A DNA stretch of 64,000 nucleotides from Microbacterium sediminis (GTDB lineage: Bacteria > Actinomycetota > Actinomycetes > Actinomycetales > Microbacteriaceae). A model generated the notes under the pieces. The model was given only the letters and a program-made list of their open reading frames with translations. It was not told the DNA's origin and made no database searches. Made by a program: the position numbers and the translations under genes. The stretch covers positions 2,356,001 through 2,420,000 of the forward strand of contig NZ_CP038256.1 in NCBI RefSeq assembly GCF_004564075.1, written 5' to 3'. Positions 27,539 through 37,114 of this stretch are shown here, in pieces (the stretch's first letter is position 1; every line of letters starts with the position of its first letter).

Positions 27539-28528
27539 TCAGAGGGTCTCGTCGTCGTAGCCGCCGTAGAAGTTGGCGCCGTCGAAACCGGGCACCGAGT
27601 CCTTCAGCGACAGACCGAGCGAGACGAGCTTGTCGCGCACCTCGTCGACCGACTTCTGACCGAAGTTGCGGATGTTCATGAGCTGCGTCTCCGAGAGGGC
27701 GACGAGCTCGCTCACCGTGTTGATGCCCTCGCGCTTGAGGCAGTTGTACGAACGGACCGACAGGTCGAGGTCCTCGATCGGCATCGACAGCTCGTTCGAG
27801 AGCACCTGCTCAACCGGCGCGGGGCCGATCTCGATGCCCTCGGCCTCGACGTTCAGCTCGCGGGCGAGGCCGAACAGCTCGACGAGCGTGCGGCCGGCCG
27901 AGGCCACCGCGTCGCGCGGGGCGATCGACGGCTTGGTCTCGACGTCCAGCACGAGCTTGTCGAAGTCGGTGCGCTCACCGGCACGCGTGGCGTCCACGCG
28001 GTAGGCGACCTTGAGCACCGGCGAGTAGATCGAGTCGATCGGGATCTGACCGGCCTCGGCGTACTCGTTGCGGTTCTGCACGGCCGAGACGTAGCCGCGA
28101 CCGCGCTCGATCGTGAGCTCGAGCTCGAACTTGGCGGTGTCGTTCAGCGTGGCGATGACCAGCTCGGGGTTGTGGATCTCGACGCCCGCGGGAGCCGAGA
28201 TGTCGGCAGCCGTGACCTCGCCGGCGCCGGTCTTGCGCAGGTAAGCCGTGATGGGCTCGTCGCGCTCGCTCGACACCACGAGCTGCTTGATGTTGAGGAT
28301 GATCTCGGTGACATCTTCCTTGACACCGGGGATCGTGCTGAACTCGTGCAGCACACCGTCGATGCGGATGCTGGTGACGGCCGCACCCGGGATCGACGAG
28401 AGGAGGCTGCGACGCAGCGAGTTGCCGATCGTGTAACCGAAGCCCGGCTCCAGCGGCTCGATGATGAACCGGCTGCGGAACTCCGAGATCTTCTCCTCGG
28501 TGAGAGTCGGACGCTGTGCGATGAGCAC
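27539..28528 (-). CDS. rpoA: RNA polymerase alpha subunit
   Basis: The 329-residue protein has the assembly N-terminal domain ([20 protein letters not shown]) and the C-terminal DNA-binding domain ([25 protein letters not shown]). The GTG start at 28528 is supported by AAAGGA upstream. The 146-base gap to rpsK, where rpsD often sits, holds a terminator hairpin, so rpoA-rplQ probably also has its own promoter. Confidence 0.98.
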   Translation of the reverse strand: MLIAQRPTLTEEKISEFRSRFIIEPLEPGFGYTIGNSLRRSLLSSIPGAAVTSIRIDGVLHEFSTIPGVKEDVTEIILNIKQLVVSSERDEPITAYLRKTGAGEVTAADISAPAGVEIHNPELVIATLNDTAKFELELTIERGRGYVSAVQNRNEYAEAGQIPIDSIYSPVLKVAYRVDATRAGERTDFDKLVLDVETKPSIAPRDAVASAGRTLVELFGLARELNVEAEGIEIGPAPVEQVLSNELSMPIEDLDLSVRSYNCLKREGINTVSELVALSETQLMNIRNFGQKSVDEVRDKLVSLGLSLKDSVPGFDGANFYGGYDDETL

Positions 28529-28616
28529 TATGTGTTCCTTTCGATCAAGTGCCCGCTATATGACACTTGGTTGTTCGAGGTCTTGAGTTTTACTCGTGCG
28601 AGCCGAGCCCGCGGTG

Positions 28617-28667
28617 GAACGACGAAGGCCCCGGGGCGGCCGGCACGAGGCCGGCGGCACCCCGGGG
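28617..28667 (-). terminator. Terminator-like hairpin between rpsK and rpoA
   Basis: CCCCGGGG at 28629 pairs with CCCCGGGG at 28660, with inner GGCCGGC/GCCGGC pairing. On the minus strand the stem is followed by CCTTCGTCGTTC. It lies 8 bases after the rpsK stop and may partly end the infA-rpmJ-rpsM-rpsK transcript. Confidence 0.7.
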
Positions 28668-28674
28668 TGACGCG

Positions 28675-29073
28675 TCAGACGCGGCGGCGCTTCGGCGGAC
28701 GGCAGCCGTTGTGCGCCTGCGGCGTCACGTCCGAGATCGAGCCGACCTCGAGGCCGGCGGCCTGCAGCGAGCGGATCGCGGTCTCGCGACCCGAGCCCGG
28801 GCCCTTCACGAAGACATCGACCTTCTTGACGCCGTGCTCCTGCGCCTGGCGGGCGGCCGACTCCGCGGCCATGCCGGCGGCGTACGGCGTCGACTTGCGC
28901 GAGCCCTTGAAGCCCACGCCACCCGACGAGGCCCAGCTGATGACAGCGCCCGACGGGTCGGTGATCGAGACGATCGTGTTGTTGAACGTCGACTTGATGT
29001 GGGCCTGGCCCAGCGCGATGTTCTTCTTCTCCTTGCGGCGCGGCTTGCGCGCAGCAGTCTTGGGGGTAGCCAT
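28675..29073 (-). CDS. rpsK: 30S ribosomal protein S11
   Basis: The 132-residue product shows [36 protein letters not shown] and the C-terminal CRPPKRRRV typical of S11. An AGGAGA site precedes the ATG at 29073. It is 27 bases downstream of rpsM. Confidence 0.98.
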   Translation of the reverse strand: MATPKTAARKPRRKEKKNIALGQAHIKSTFNNTIVSITDPSGAVISWASSGGVGFKGSRKSTPYAAGMAAESAARQAQEHGVKKVDVFVKGPGSGRETAIRSLQAAGLEVGSISDVTPQAHNGCRPPKRRRV

Positions 29074-29100
29074 TATTTAGTCTCCTGAACCAATCCGCGC

Positions 29101-29475
29101 TTAGCGGGCCTTCTTCTTACCGGCGACGGTGCGCTTCGGACCCTTGCGGGTACGCGCGTTCGTCTTGGTGCGCTGACCGCGCACCGGAAGGCCGCGACGG
29201 TGGCGGAGACCCTCGTACGAGCCGATCTCGACCTTGCGGCGGATGTCGGCGGCGACCTCGCGGCGCAGATCACCCTCGACCTTGTAGTTGGCCTCGATGT
29301 AGTCGCGGAGCGCGACGAGCTGGTCGTCGCTGAGGTCCTTGACGCGGATGTTCTCGTCGATGCCGGTGGCAGCGAGGATCTCGTTCGAGCGGGTACGGCC
29401 CACGCCGTAGATGTACGTGAGTGCGATCACCACGCGCTTGTCGCGCGGGATGTCGACGCCGGCAAGACGTGCCAT
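29101..29475 (-). CDS. rpsM: 30S ribosomal protein S13
   Basis: The 124-residue product has [26 protein letters not shown] and the [22 protein letters not shown] tail segment of S13, which contacts S19 and the tRNAs in the small-subunit head. An AGGAGA site precedes the ATG. The 141-base leader to rpmJ contains a long-range inverted repeat. Confidence 0.98.
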   Translation of the reverse strand: MARLAGVDIPRDKRVVIALTYIYGVGRTRSNEILAATGIDENIRVKDLSDDQLVALRDYIEANYKVEGDLRREVAADIRRKVEIGSYEGLRHRRGLPVRGQRTKTNARTRKGPKRTVAGKKKAR

Positions 29476-29507
29476 GCGGTTCTCCTGTGTGTTGGTGGAG
29501 GTGTGGA

Positions 29508-29568
29508 GCAGGATCGGTGCCCGGGCCTCCGCCCCGAGGTGTCCCCCACGTGTGGGTTCTGATCCTGC
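29508..29568. promoter_or_regulatory. Long-range inverted repeat in the rpmJ-rpsM gap
   Basis: GCAGGATC (29508-29515) pairs with GATCCTGC (29561-29568), enclosing a smaller CCCAC/GTGGG-type stem at about 29545-29556. It could form a structured leader upstream of rpsM. No known ribosomal-protein leader was recognised. Confidence 0.4.
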
Positions 29569-29616
29569 CGTGATGTGTGAAGTTGTAAGCCTGCGGATCC
29601 GCCGAAGCGGAAGACG

Positions 29617-29733
29617 TCAGCCCTGGCGCTGCTTGTGGCGCGGGTTCGACTTGCAGATGACCATCACGCGGCCGTTGCGGCGGATGACCTTGCAGTGGTC
29701 GCAGATGGGCTTGACGGAGGGGTTGACCTTCAT
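29617..29733 (-). CDS. rpmJ: 50S ribosomal protein L36, zinc-binding form
   Basis: A 38-residue protein reading [19 protein letters not shown] and ending in NPRHKQRQG. Cys11, Cys14, Cys27 and His33 make the zinc site of the C+ type of L36. It lies between infA and rpsM as usual. Confidence 0.97.
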   Translation of the reverse strand: MKVNPSVKPICDHCKVIRRNGRVMVICKSNPRHKQRQG

Positions 29734-29801
29734 GGCGCGTTCCTTATCGCTGTCTTCACCGGGCCGCTCGCGCGGGGGTGTTACTTCTCGGCCGGCTGAA
29801 C

Positions 29802-30020
29802 TCAGCGGTAGCGGTAGACGATGCGGCCGCGGGTGAGGTCGTAGGGGCTGAGCTCCACGACCACGCGGTCCTCGGGGATGATGCGGATGTAGTTCTGCCG
29901 CATCTTTCCCGAGATCGTGGCGAGCACCTTGTGACCGTTCGTCAGCTCGACGCGGAACATCGCGTTGGGCAGCGCCTCGGACACCGTGCCTTCGATCTCG
30001 ATGACACCGTCTTTAGCCAT
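29802..30020 (-). CDS. infA: Translation initiation factor IF-1
   Basis: The 72-residue S1-fold protein reads [19 protein letters not shown] at the start and ends [12 protein letters not shown], normal for IF-1. The ATG at 30020 gives the family length; the longer frame above it is leader. A well-formed promoter and a 16-bp palindrome lie upstream, so infA starts a transcript that continues into rpmJ-rpsM-rpsK. Confidence 0.98.
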   Translation of the reverse strand: MAKDGVIEIEGTVSEALPNAMFRVELTNGHKVLATISGKMRQNYIRIIPEDRVVVELSPYDLTRGRIVYRYR

Positions 30021-30038
30021 AAACTCGCTTACGCTGGG

Positions 30039-30054
30039 CAGACCGGCCGGTCTG
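30039..30054. promoter_or_regulatory. Perfect 16-bp palindrome in the infA leader
   Basis: CAGACCGGCCGGTCTG is a perfect palindrome 18 bases upstream of the infA start codon and downstream of the predicted transcription start. It may be a hairpin near the ribosome-binding site or an operator. Confidence 0.55.
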
Positions 30055-30116
30055 CGGTGGATGGGGTGGTGGTGCCCTATGACACGCCGAAAATAGGCGC
30101 AAGGCACCAAAGATCT

Positions 30117-30145
30117 ATGGTAGACCACCCGCCGCCGTTCGGCAA
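30117..30145 (-). promoter_or_regulatory. Predicted infA promoter
   Basis: On the minus strand TTGCCG (30140-30145) and TACCAT (30117-30122) are 17 bases apart, close to the vegetative sigma consensus. Initiation would fall near 30110, giving a leader of about 90 bases. Confidence 0.6.
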
Positions 30146-30159
30146 ACGGGCGTGTCGCC

Positions 30160-30837
30160 TCACTGCAGCTGGTCGACGATGTTGGCCTGCGGGTCGCCCG
30201 AGAGCGAGACGAACTCGTCGTTCAGCAGCACCGTGGGCGTGCCGATGCCCTGCGCGTTCGGGGCCACGGGGGTCTCGGGCGTCATCTTGGTGACGTAGTC
30301 CTTGTACTCCCCGGCCGCGATGCAGTCGGCCGCGCCGCCGGCGCCCGCCTGGGACGCGTAGTCCGCCAGCTCGTCGTCGGTCAGGCCCGTGCTGCCCTCG
30401 GCGGGCTGGTTGCGGAACAGCAGGTCGATGAACGGGTACACGGCGTCGGGGTTCTCGTCCGCGACGCAGTACACGGCGCTCGCCGACCGCGTGGAGTACT
30501 CCGTGCCCTGCGAGTACCGGTCGAGGATCGAGATGGGGTGCACCTTGAGGGTGACCTCGCCGTCGGCGACGAGGTCGGAGACCGTCTCGCTGTACCCCTC
30601 GTGGTACCGCTGGCAGACCGGGCAGAACAGATCGATGTACTCCTCGACGACGTTCTCGCCGTCGCCGAAGGTGATCGCGCCGGTCGCCTCGTCGACGACG
30701 GCGCTGGCCGGCGACTCCGCGCCGGCGAGGGCCTGGCGGTTCATCTGCACGACGAGCACCGCGATCACGGCGATGGCGACGACCACGGCCGCCGAGATCC
30801 AGATCGCGAGCCAGTTGGTCTTGCGCGCAGCGGCCAT
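30160..30837 (-). CDS. Membrane-anchored DsbA-like thioredoxin-fold protein
   Basis: The 225-residue protein has an N-terminal signal anchor (about residues 8-30, [21 protein letters not shown]) and an extracytoplasmic DsbA-like domain with the redox motif FCPVCQRYH near residue 72. A later cis-Pro region GTPTVLLND and two further cysteines are present. Such proteins form or shuffle disulfides in exported proteins. It starts 19 bases after the map stop on the same strand, an actinobacterial-style neighbour. Confidence 0.88.
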   Translation of the reverse strand: MAAARKTNWLAIWISAAVVVAIAVIAVLVVQMNRQALAGAESPASAVVDEATGAITFGDGENVVEEYIDLFCPVCQRYHEGYSETVSDLVADGEVTLKVHPISILDRYSQGTEYSTRSASAVYCVADENPDAVYPFIDLLFRNQPAEGSTGLTDDELADYASQAGAGGAADCIAAGEYKDYVTKMTPETPVAPNAQGIGTPTVLLNDEFVSLSGDPQANIVDQLQ

Positions 30838-30856
30838 GGGGTCCTCCGAGGAAGGG

Positions 30857-31705
30857 TCAGTTGATCGGGGCGGGCGTCACGCCGAACGGCGCGAGCCCCT
30901 CGGCGCCACCGTCGGGGGCGGTGAGCACCCAGATACCACCAGCATGCACCGCAACGCTGTGCTCCCAGTGTGCGCCGTCCGAGCCGTCCTCGGTCGTCAC
31001 CGTCCAGTCATCGTCCTCGACGAACACGGCCTCCGAGCCCGAGGTCATCATCGGCTCGACGCAGATCGTCAGCCCCGGCTTGACCTTGGCGCCCGGCTGC
31101 GCGGTGCGGTAGTGGAACAGCGTGGGCGGCTCGTGCATCTTGCGCCCGATGCCGTGGCCCACGTAGTCGCGCAGGATGCCCGCGGGGGCGCCGCTGAACG
31201 ACAGCGGGTTGTCCTCGATGTAGTCCTGGATCACCGCGCCGACGCCGGCAAGGTGACTCGCGCTCGCGAGCGCCGCGATCCCCGCCCACATCGATCCGCG
31301 GGTGACGTCGCTCAGCTCCTGCCGGCGCGCAACGACCTCGGGGTCGCCGCCGGGCAGCACGATCGTGATCGCGGAGTCGCCGTTCCATCCCTCGGGCGTC
31401 TCGGCGCCGCAGTCGATCGAGACGATGTCGCCCGGCTCGAGCACGCGCTCCCCCGGGATGCCGTGGACGACCTCGTCGTTCACCGACACGCAGATCGTGT
31501 GGGCGTAGCCCGGCACGAGCTGGAAGTTGGAGTGCGCGCCCCGCTCGACGATCGCGGCCTCGGCGATGCGGTCGAGCTCGAGCGTGGTCATGCCCGGCCG
31601 GATCGCGGCGCGGACGGCCTCGAGGGCGGCGTGGGTGATGAGGCCGGCCTCGACCATCCCGCGCAGCTGCTCGGGGGTCTTGTACGCGCTGCGGCGGAAG
31701 ACCAC
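30857..31705 (-). CDS. map: Methionine aminopeptidase, type I
   Basis: Map removes the initiator Met from new proteins. All five metal ligands are visible: Asp in IVSIDCGAE, Asp in WNGDSAIT, His in GHGIGRKMHE, Glu in ICVEPMM and Glu in HWEHSVAVH. The GTG at 31705, 5 bases after the adk stop, gives 282 residues, normal for type I; the frame above it overlaps adk. It is the third gene of secY-adk-map. Confidence 0.97.
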   Translation of the reverse strand: MVFRRSAYKTPEQLRGMVEAGLITHAALEAVRAAIRPGMTTLELDRIAEAAIVERGAHSNFQLVPGYAHTICVSVNDEVVHGIPGERVLEPGDIVSIDCGAETPEGWNGDSAITIVLPGGDPEVVARRQELSDVTRGSMWAGIAALASASHLAGVGAVIQDYIEDNPLSFSGAPAGILRDYVGHGIGRKMHEPPTLFHYRTAQPGAKVKPGLTICVEPMMTSGSEAVFVEDDDWTVTTEDGSDGAHWEHSVAVHAGGIWVLTAPDGGAEGLAPFGVTPAPIN

Positions 31706-31709
31706 GGCG

Positions 31710-32303
31710 TCAGGCGCTGACGCGCGCGATGCCGCGGGCCTCGAGGGCCGCGAAGATGCGCGCGGTGATCTCGTCGAGCGAGCCCACACCGTCGATGCGG
31801 TCGACGATCCCGCGATCCTCGTAGAGGTCGATGATCGGCGCGGTCTCGGACTCGTAGATGTCGAGGCGCTTGGCGATCGCCTCTTCCGTGTCGTCGGAGC
31901 GGCCCTCCTGCTCGGCGCGGAGCGTGAGGCGCTGCAGGCTCTCGGCGCGCGGCACGTCGAGCAGGATCACGGCGTCGAGCTTCTCGCCGCGACCGGCGAG
32001 GAACTCGTCGAGGTGCCCCACCTGGGCGGCGTTGCGCGGGTAGCCGTCGAGCAGGAAGCCGGCCTGGGCGTCGTCCTGCGACAGGCGGTCGCGCACGATC
32101 TCGCTCGTGACGGCGTCGGGCACGAGCTCGCCGGCGTCGGTGATCGCCTTGACCTTGAGGCCCAGCTCCGTGCCGCCCTTGATGTTGGCGCGGAAGATGT
32201 CGCCCGTCGAGACGACGGGGATCGAGAGGGCCTCGGCGATGCGGACGCCCTGGGTGCCCTTGCCCGAGCCCTGGGGGCCGACGATGAGAAGACGTGCGGT
32301 CAT
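31710..32303 (-). CDS. adk: Adenylate kinase
   Basis: Adk interconverts ATP, AMP and ADP. The 197-residue protein has the P-loop GPQGSGKGTQ, the AMP site STGDIFRANI and the DGYPRN motif. The LID region (about 125-140) is short with no Cys, i.e. the short non-zinc form usual in actinobacteria. The ATG at 32303 overlaps the secY stop as ATGA; the longer frame above is a shadow of secY. Confidence 0.98.
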   Translation of the reverse strand: MTARLLIVGPQGSGKGTQGVRIAEALSIPVVSTGDIFRANIKGGTELGLKVKAITDAGELVPDAVTSEIVRDRLSQDDAQAGFLLDGYPRNAAQVGHLDEFLAGRGEKLDAVILLDVPRAESLQRLTLRAEQEGRSDDTEEAIAKRLDIYESETAPIIDLYEDRGIVDRIDGVGSLDEITARIFAALEARGIARVSA

Positions 32304-33625
32304 CGGAGGAGCCCTTCGTAGTGGCGCTGCTGCAGCTGCGCATCGATCTGCTTCACCGTCTCGAGACCGACGCCCACGATGATGAGGATCGAGGCCCCGC
32401 CGAAGGGGAAGTTCTGGTTCGCCTGCACGGTGGCGAGGGCGATGAGCGGGATCAGCGCGATCAGGCCCAGGTAGATCGAACCGGGGAACGTGATGCGCGT
32501 GAGCACGTAGTCGAGGTACTCGGCCGTGGGGCGACCCGCGCGGATGCCGGGGATGAAGCCGCCGTACTTCTTCATGTTGTCGGCGACGTCGACCGGGTTG
32601 AAGGTGATCGCCACGTAGAAGTACGTGAAGCCGATGATCAGCAGGAAGTACACGAGCATGTACAGCCAGTGGTCGCCCGTCGTGAAGTACGTGTTGATCC
32701 ACGTGACCCACTCCGGCACGTTGCCCTCGGCGTCGGGCGTCGCGTTGAACTGCGCGACGAGGGCGGGCAGGTACAGCAGCGACGAGGCGAAGATGACGGG
32801 CACGACGCCGGCCATGTTCACCTTGATCGGGATGTAGGTGTTCGTGCCGCCGTAGGTGCGCCGGCCCACCATGCGCTTGGCGTACTGCACGGGGATGCGC
32901 CGCTGGGACTGCTCGACGAAGACGACGAGCGCGACAATCACGATGCCGATCGCGAGCACGAGCAGGAAGACCTCGAAGCCGCGGGCCTGCCAGATGGCGC
33001 CCATCGCGCCGGGGAACGTGGCGGCGATCGAGGTGAAGATCAGCAGCGACATGCCGTTGCCGATGCCGCGCTCGGTGACGAGCTCGGCGAACCACATGAT
33101 CAGGCCGGTGCCGGCGGTCATGCAGATGATGATGAGCAGCTGCGCCCACCACACGTCGTTCACGAGCAGCTGGTTGCACTCCGCGATGCCCGTGACGCCG
33201 AACAGCTGACCGCTGCGGGCGACGGTGACGAGGGTGGTCGACTGCAGCAGCGCCAGCGCGATCGTGATGTAGCGCGTGTACTGCGTGAGCTTGGCCTGCC
33301 CCGACTGGCCCTCCTTGTAGAGGGTCTCGAAGTGCGGGATGACCACGCGCAGGAGCTGCACGATGATCGTCGCGGTGATGTACGGCATCACACCGAGCGC
33401 GAAGATCGACAGCTGCAGCAGCGCACCGCCGGAGAACAGGTTCACGAGCGAGAGGAGACCCTCGGCGCCGGCCGTCTGATCGAGGCAGCTCTGGACGTTC
33501 GGGAAGTTCACGAACGGAGCAGGCACGTGCGCGCCCAGGCGGTAGATCACGATGATCGCGAGCGTGAAGCCGATCTTCCGACGCAGATCCGGCGTGCGGA
33601 AGATCCGCGCGATGGCACTGAACAA
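32300..33625 (-). CDS. secY: Protein translocase subunit SecY
   Basis: SecY is the channel of the Sec translocase. The 441-residue protein has ten hydrophobic segments, the early IFRTPDLRRKIGFTLAI, the plug-adjacent VNLFSGGALLQLSIFALGVMPYITATI and the conserved cytosolic loop ending RIPVQYAKRMVG. Its start is 106 bases after the rplO stop; the hairpin at 33690-33723 separates it from the ribosomal genes and may tune its expression. Confidence 0.98.
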   Translation of the reverse strand: MFSAIARIFRTPDLRRKIGFTLAIIVIYRLGAHVPAPFVNFPNVQSCLDQTAGAEGLLSLVNLFSGGALLQLSIFALGVMPYITATIIVQLLRVVIPHFETLYKEGQSGQAKLTQYTRYITIALALLQSTTLVTVARSGQLFGVTGIAECNQLLVNDVWWAQLLIIICMTAGTGLIMWFAELVTERGIGNGMSLLIFTSIAATFPGAMGAIWQARGFEVFLLVLAIGIVIVALVVFVEQSQRRIPVQYAKRMVGRRTYGGTNTYIPIKVNMAGVVPVIFASSLLYLPALVAQFNATPDAEGNVPEWVTWINTYFTTGDHWLYMLVYFLLIIGFTYFYVAITFNPVDVADNMKKYGGFIPGIRAGRPTAEYLDYVLTRITFPGSIYLGLIALIPLIALATVQANQNFPFGGASILIIVGVGLETVKQIDAQLQQRHYEGLLR

Positions 33626-33689
33626 GGAAATGCCTTCCTGAAAACTGGTGGCTGCCGCCCGCGGCGGAGCCTGGTCAAGCCTAACGCAA

Positions 33690-33723
33690 GAGGGGCCGGG
33701 GGCCTTCCGGCTCCCGACCCCTC
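33690..33723 (-). terminator. Hairpin between rplO and secY
   Basis: GAGGGGTCGGGAGCC and GGCCCCCGGCCCCTC (minus strand) form a near-perfect 15-bp stem with a 4-base GGAA loop, followed by TTGCGTTAGG. It lies 8 bases after the rplO stop. It looks like an attenuator or processing barrier rather than a full stop. Confidence 0.65.
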
Positions 33724-33731
33724 TGCGTGCG

Positions 33732-34193
33732 TTACTTGACGCTGCCGCCGGCGGCGACGATCTTCTGCTCAGCCGAGCCGGAGACCTTGTCGACCTCGAC
33801 GTTCAGCGCCACGGCGATGTCGCCGTTGCCCAGAACCTTGACCTTCTCGTTCTTGCGGACCGCGCCCTTGGCCACCAGGTCGGCGACGGTCACGTCGCCA
33901 CCCTGCGGGTAGAGCTCGGCGAGCTTCTCCAGGTTCACGACCTGGTACTCCACGCGGAACGGGTTCTTGAAGCCGCGCAGCTTGGGCGTGCGCATGTGCA
34001 GCGGCATCTGGCCACCCTCGAAGCCGGTCTTCACGGTGTTGCGGGCCTTGGTGCCCTTCGTGCCGCGACCGGCCGTCTTGCCCTTCGAGGCCTCACCGCG
34101 ACCCTTGCGGGTCTTCGCGGTGTTGGCGCCCGGGACCGGACGGAGGTGGTGGACCTTCAGAACGCCGGGGCGCTCCTCGTTGTTCTCGGCCAT
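33732..34193 (-). CDS. rplO: 50S ribosomal protein L15
   Basis: The 153-residue product has [36 protein letters not shown], the Gly/Lys/Arg-rich N-terminal extension of L15, then [20 protein letters not shown]. Its ATG overlaps the rpmD stop by one base. Confidence 0.98.
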   Translation of the reverse strand: MAENNEERPGVLKVHHLRPVPGANTAKTRKGRGEASKGKTAGRGTKGTKARNTVKTGFEGGQMPLHMRTPKLRGFKNPFRVEYQVVNLEKLAELYPQGGDVTVADLVAKGAVRKNEKVKVLGNGDIAVALNVEVDKVSGSAEQKIVAAGGSVK

Positions 34194-34378
34194 CAGTCGA
34201 TCTCCTCAACCTTGACGAGGTGAGCGACGGTGCGGACGTAGCCGCGCGTCTGCTGGTCGTCGGGACGGACGACCGAGTCGCCGATCCGCTTGAGACCGAG
34301 CGAACGCAGCGTGTCACGCTGGTTCTGCTTCTCGCTCACCTTGGACTTGATCTGCGTCACCTTGAGACGCGCAGCCAT
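34193..34378 (-). CDS. rpmD: 50S ribosomal protein L30
   Basis: A 61-residue protein reading [16 protein letters not shown] and [17 protein letters not shown], the complete L30 domain. One-base overlaps join it to rpsE upstream and rplO downstream. Confidence 0.98.
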   Translation of the reverse strand: MAARLKVTQIKSKVSEKQNQRDTLRSLGLKRIGDSVVRPDDQQTRGYVRTVAHLVKVEEID

Positions 34379-35067
34379 CAGGCACCTACCTTCGCGGCAG
34401 CGGCGGCCTCGGCCTCCGCACGAACCAGACGAGCCGGCGCGACCTGGTCGAAGTCGAGGCCACGGCGCGCGGCGACCGCACGCGGCTCCTCGAGCTGCTT
34501 CAGGGCCGCGACGGTCGCGTGCACGATGTTGATCGTGTTCGACGAGCCGAGCGACTTCGACAGCACGTCGTGGATGCCGGCGCACTCGAGCACGGCACGC
34601 ACCGGGCCACCGGCGATCACACCGGTACCCGCAGCGGCCGGACGGAGCAGCACGACACCGGCGGCGGCCTCACCCTGCACCGGGTGCGGGATGGTGCTGG
34701 CCACGCGGGGCACGCGGAAGAAGTTGCGCTTGGCGTCCTCGACACCCTTCGAGATGGCCAGGGGCACCTCGCGGGCCTTGCCGTAGCCGACGCCCACGAC
34801 GCCGTTGCCATCGCCCACGACCACGAGGGCCGTGAAGCTGAAGCGACGACCGCCCTTGACGACCTTCGACACGCGGTTGATGGTCACCACGCGCTCGAGG
34901 AACTGGCTGTCGGCGCCGCGGCCACCGCGGTCGTTGTCACGACGGCGGTTGTCGCGGCCACCGCGGCCACCGCGACGGTCGTCGCGCGGCTCGGTGCCGG
35001 CGGCCTGCTCGGCCACGGCCGGAGCGGCTGCTTCGGTGGTCACTTCGGTCTCCTTGTTGTCACTCAC
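34378..35067 (-). CDS. rpsE: 30S ribosomal protein S5
   Basis: The S5 core ([60 protein letters not shown]) begins near residue 57. The first ~55 residues are a charged Asp/Arg/Gly-rich extension, giving 229 residues against about 165-200 elsewhere. The start overlaps the rplR stop as ATGA. Confidence 0.98.
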   Translation of the reverse strand: MSDNKETEVTTEAAAPAVAEQAAGTEPRDDRRGGRGGRDNRRRDNDRGGRGADSQFLERVVTINRVSKVVKGGRRFSFTALVVVGDGNGVVGVGYGKAREVPLAISKGVEDAKRNFFRVPRVASTIPHPVQGEAAAGVVLLRPAAAGTGVIAGGPVRAVLECAGIHDVLSKSLGSSNTINIVHATVAALKQLEEPRAVAARRGLDFDQVAPARLVRAEAEAAAAAKVGA

Positions 35068-35423
35068 AGGTTCAGCCCTCCTTCGCGGGCGCCATCGGCA
35101 ATCGCGGCGACGCGACCGGCGTAGCGGTTGCCGCCGCGGTCGAACACCGCGTCGGTGACGCCGGCGGCCTTCGCGCGCTCGGCGAGGAGCTCGCCGACCT
35201 TGCGGGCCTTGGCGGTCTTGTCACCTTCGAGCGAGCGCAGCTCGGTCTCGAGGGTGGAGGCGCTGGCCAGGGTGTGACCCTTGCTGTCGTCGACGAGCTG
35301 CACGAAAACGTGGCGCGCCGAACGGGTCACGACCAGACGGGGGCGAACAGGCGTGCCCACGACCTTCTTGCGAAGGCGAACGTGGCGGCGCTTGCGAGCG
35401 ACGGACTTCGACTTCACAGCCAT
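35064..35423 (-). CDS. rplR: 50S ribosomal protein L18
   Basis: The 119-residue product has [23 protein letters not shown] and the C-terminal [24 protein letters not shown] that binds 5S rRNA. It sits 2 bases after the rplF stop. Confidence 0.98.
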   Translation of the reverse strand: MAVKSKSVARKRRHVRLRKKVVGTPVRPRLVVTRSARHVFVQLVDDSKGHTLASASTLETELRSLEGDKTAKARKVGELLAERAKAAGVTDAVFDRGGNRYAGRVAAIADGAREGGLNL

Positions 35424-35425
35424 GA

Positions 35426-35962
35426 TTACTTACCAGCCTTTCCGGCCTTGCGACGCACGACCTCGCCGGCGTAGCGCACACCCTTGCCCTTGTAAGGCTC
35501 GGGCTTGCGGATCTTGCGGATGTTGGCGGCGACCTCGCCCACGGCCTGCTTGTCGATGCCGCTCACGGTGAGCTTGTTGTTGCCCTCGACCGTGAACGTG
35601 ATGCCTGCCGGCGGCTCGACGGTGACCGGGTGCGAGAAGCCCAGAGCGAACTCGACGGCCGAGCCCTTCTGCGCCACGCGGTAACCGGTTCCGACGACCT
35701 CGAGGCCCTTGGTGTAGCCCTCGGTCACGCCGATGATGTTGTTGTTGATGAGAGTGCGGGTCAGACCGTGCAGCGAACGCGACTCGCGCTCGTCGTCGGG
35801 GCGGGTGACGAGAACCTGGTTCTCCTCGACCTTGACCTCGATCGGCTTGGCCACGGTGAGCGAGAGCTCGCCCTTGGGGCCCTTGACGGCGACCTGCTGC
35901 CCGTCGACGGTCACAGTGACGCCGGCGGGGATGTCGATGGGAAGACGTCCAATACGCGACAT
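35426..35962 (-). CDS. rplF: 50S ribosomal protein L6
   Basis: The 178-residue product starts [15 protein letters not shown] and has the duplicated L6 fold, ending near [22 protein letters not shown]. The ATG at 35962 is 7 bases after rpsH; the longer frame overlaps rpsH and is not real. Confidence 0.98.
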   Translation of the reverse strand: MSRIGRLPIDIPAGVTVTVDGQQVAVKGPKGELSLTVAKPIEVKVEENQVLVTRPDDERESRSLHGLTRTLINNNIIGVTEGYTKGLEVVGTGYRVAQKGSAVEFALGFSHPVTVEPPAGITFTVEGNNKLTVSGIDKQAVGEVAANIRKIRKPEPYKGKGVRYAGEVVRRKAGKAGK

Positions 35963-35969
35963 TAGGTGA

Positions 35970-36368
35970 TCACCACACGTAGGCGAGGACTTCCCCACCC
36001 ACGCCCTTCTGCTCGGCCTGGCGGTCCGTGAGGAGGCCCGACGAGGTGGACAGGATGGCGACGCCGAGGCCGCCGAGCACCTTGGGGAGCTCGTTCGACT
36101 TGGCGTACACGCGGAGGCCGGGCTTCGAGACACGCTTGATGCCGGCGATCGAACGCTCACGGTTGGGACCGTACTTGAGCGTCAGCGTGAGGTTCTTGCC
36201 GACGCGGGCGTCGGTCTCCTCCCACGCCGCGATGTAACCCTCCTGCTTGAGGATGTCCGCGATGTGCGTCTTGAGCTTGCTCGACGGCAGGGTCACGGAG
36301 TCGTGGTGCGCCGAGTTCGCGTTGCGCAGCCGGGTCAGCATGTCTGCGACCGGGTCTGTCATGGTCAT
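35970..36368 (-). CDS. rpsH: 30S ribosomal protein S8
   Basis: A 132-residue protein with [21 protein letters not shown] at the start and the [12 protein letters not shown]-terminus of S8. AAAGGA precedes the ATG at 36368. The 152-base gap above it, where rpsN often lies, holds a hairpin instead. Confidence 0.98.
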   Translation of the reverse strand: MTMTDPVADMLTRLRNANSAHHDSVTLPSSKLKTHIADILKQEGYIAAWEETDARVGKNLTLTLKYGPNRERSIAGIKRVSKPGLRVYAKSNELPKVLGGLGVAILSTSSGLLTDRQAEQKGVGGEVLAYVW

Positions 36369-36459
36369 ATGAGTTGTCCTTTGTTCATGAGGTTTCGGCT
36401 GCCGTTACACGACAGACGACCTTCCACGACCGGATTGAGCAATATTCGATTGTCCGTGG

Positions 36460-36494
36460 GAATGCCGGGCCCGACAAAATCGAGCCCGGCATTC
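36460..36494. promoter_or_regulatory. Hairpin in the rplE-rpsH gap
   Basis: GAATGCCGGGC and GCCCGGCATTC form a perfect 11-bp stem with a 13-base AT-richer loop, 27 bases after the rplE stop. It may be an attenuator, processing site or terminator with restart. The rest of the 152-base gap shows no gene. Confidence 0.65.
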
Positions 36495-36520
36495 ACAGCG
36501 GTTTACCCGAGACCGAGGCC

Positions 36521-37114
36521 TCAGGCAGCCTGCGTGGCCTTGTTCACGAAGGGGAAGCCGAGGTGGCGGATCAGCGCCCGGCCCTCGTCGTCCGTCTTCG
36601 CGGTGGTCACGATGGTGATGTCGAAGCCGCGGACGCGATCGATCTTGTCCTGGTCGATCTCGTGGAAGATCGACTGCTCCTGCACACCGAAGGTGTAGTT
36701 GCCGTTCCCGTCGAACTGCGCGTCCGACAGACCGCGGAAGTCGCGGATGCGGGGCAGGGCGAGCGAGATGAGGCGGTCCAGGAACTCCCACGCGCGGTCA
36801 CCGCGGAGGGTGACGTGCGCGCCGATGGCCTGGCCCTCGCGCAGCTTGAACTGCGCGATCGACTTGCGGGCCTTGGTCACGAAGGGCTTCTGGCCGGTGA
36901 TGGCCTCGAGGTCCTTGATGGCGCCCTCGATCACCTTGCTGTCGCGAGCTGCCTCGCCGACACCGGTGTTCACGACGACCTTGACCAGGCCGGGAACCTG
37001 CATGACGTTGGCGTAGCCGAACTCGTCCTGCAGCTTCTGACGGATCTCCTCGCGGTAGACCCGCTTCAGGCGCGGCTGGATCTTGCCAGCCTGCGCGGCG
37101 GTGTCCGTGCTCAT
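36521..37114 (-). CDS. rplE: 50S ribosomal protein L5
   Basis: The 197-residue product has [41 protein letters not shown] and the [17 protein letters not shown] region typical of L5. Its start overlaps the rplX stop by one base. Confidence 0.98.
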   Translation of the reverse strand: MSTDTAAQAGKIQPRLKRVYREEIRQKLQDEFGYANVMQVPGLVKVVVNTGVGEAARDSKVIEGAIKDLEAITGQKPFVTKARKSIAQFKLREGQAIGAHVTLRGDRAWEFLDRLISLALPRIRDFRGLSDAQFDGNGNYTFGVQEQSIFHEIDQDKIDRVRGFDITIVTTAKTDDEGRALIRHLGFPFVNKATQAA

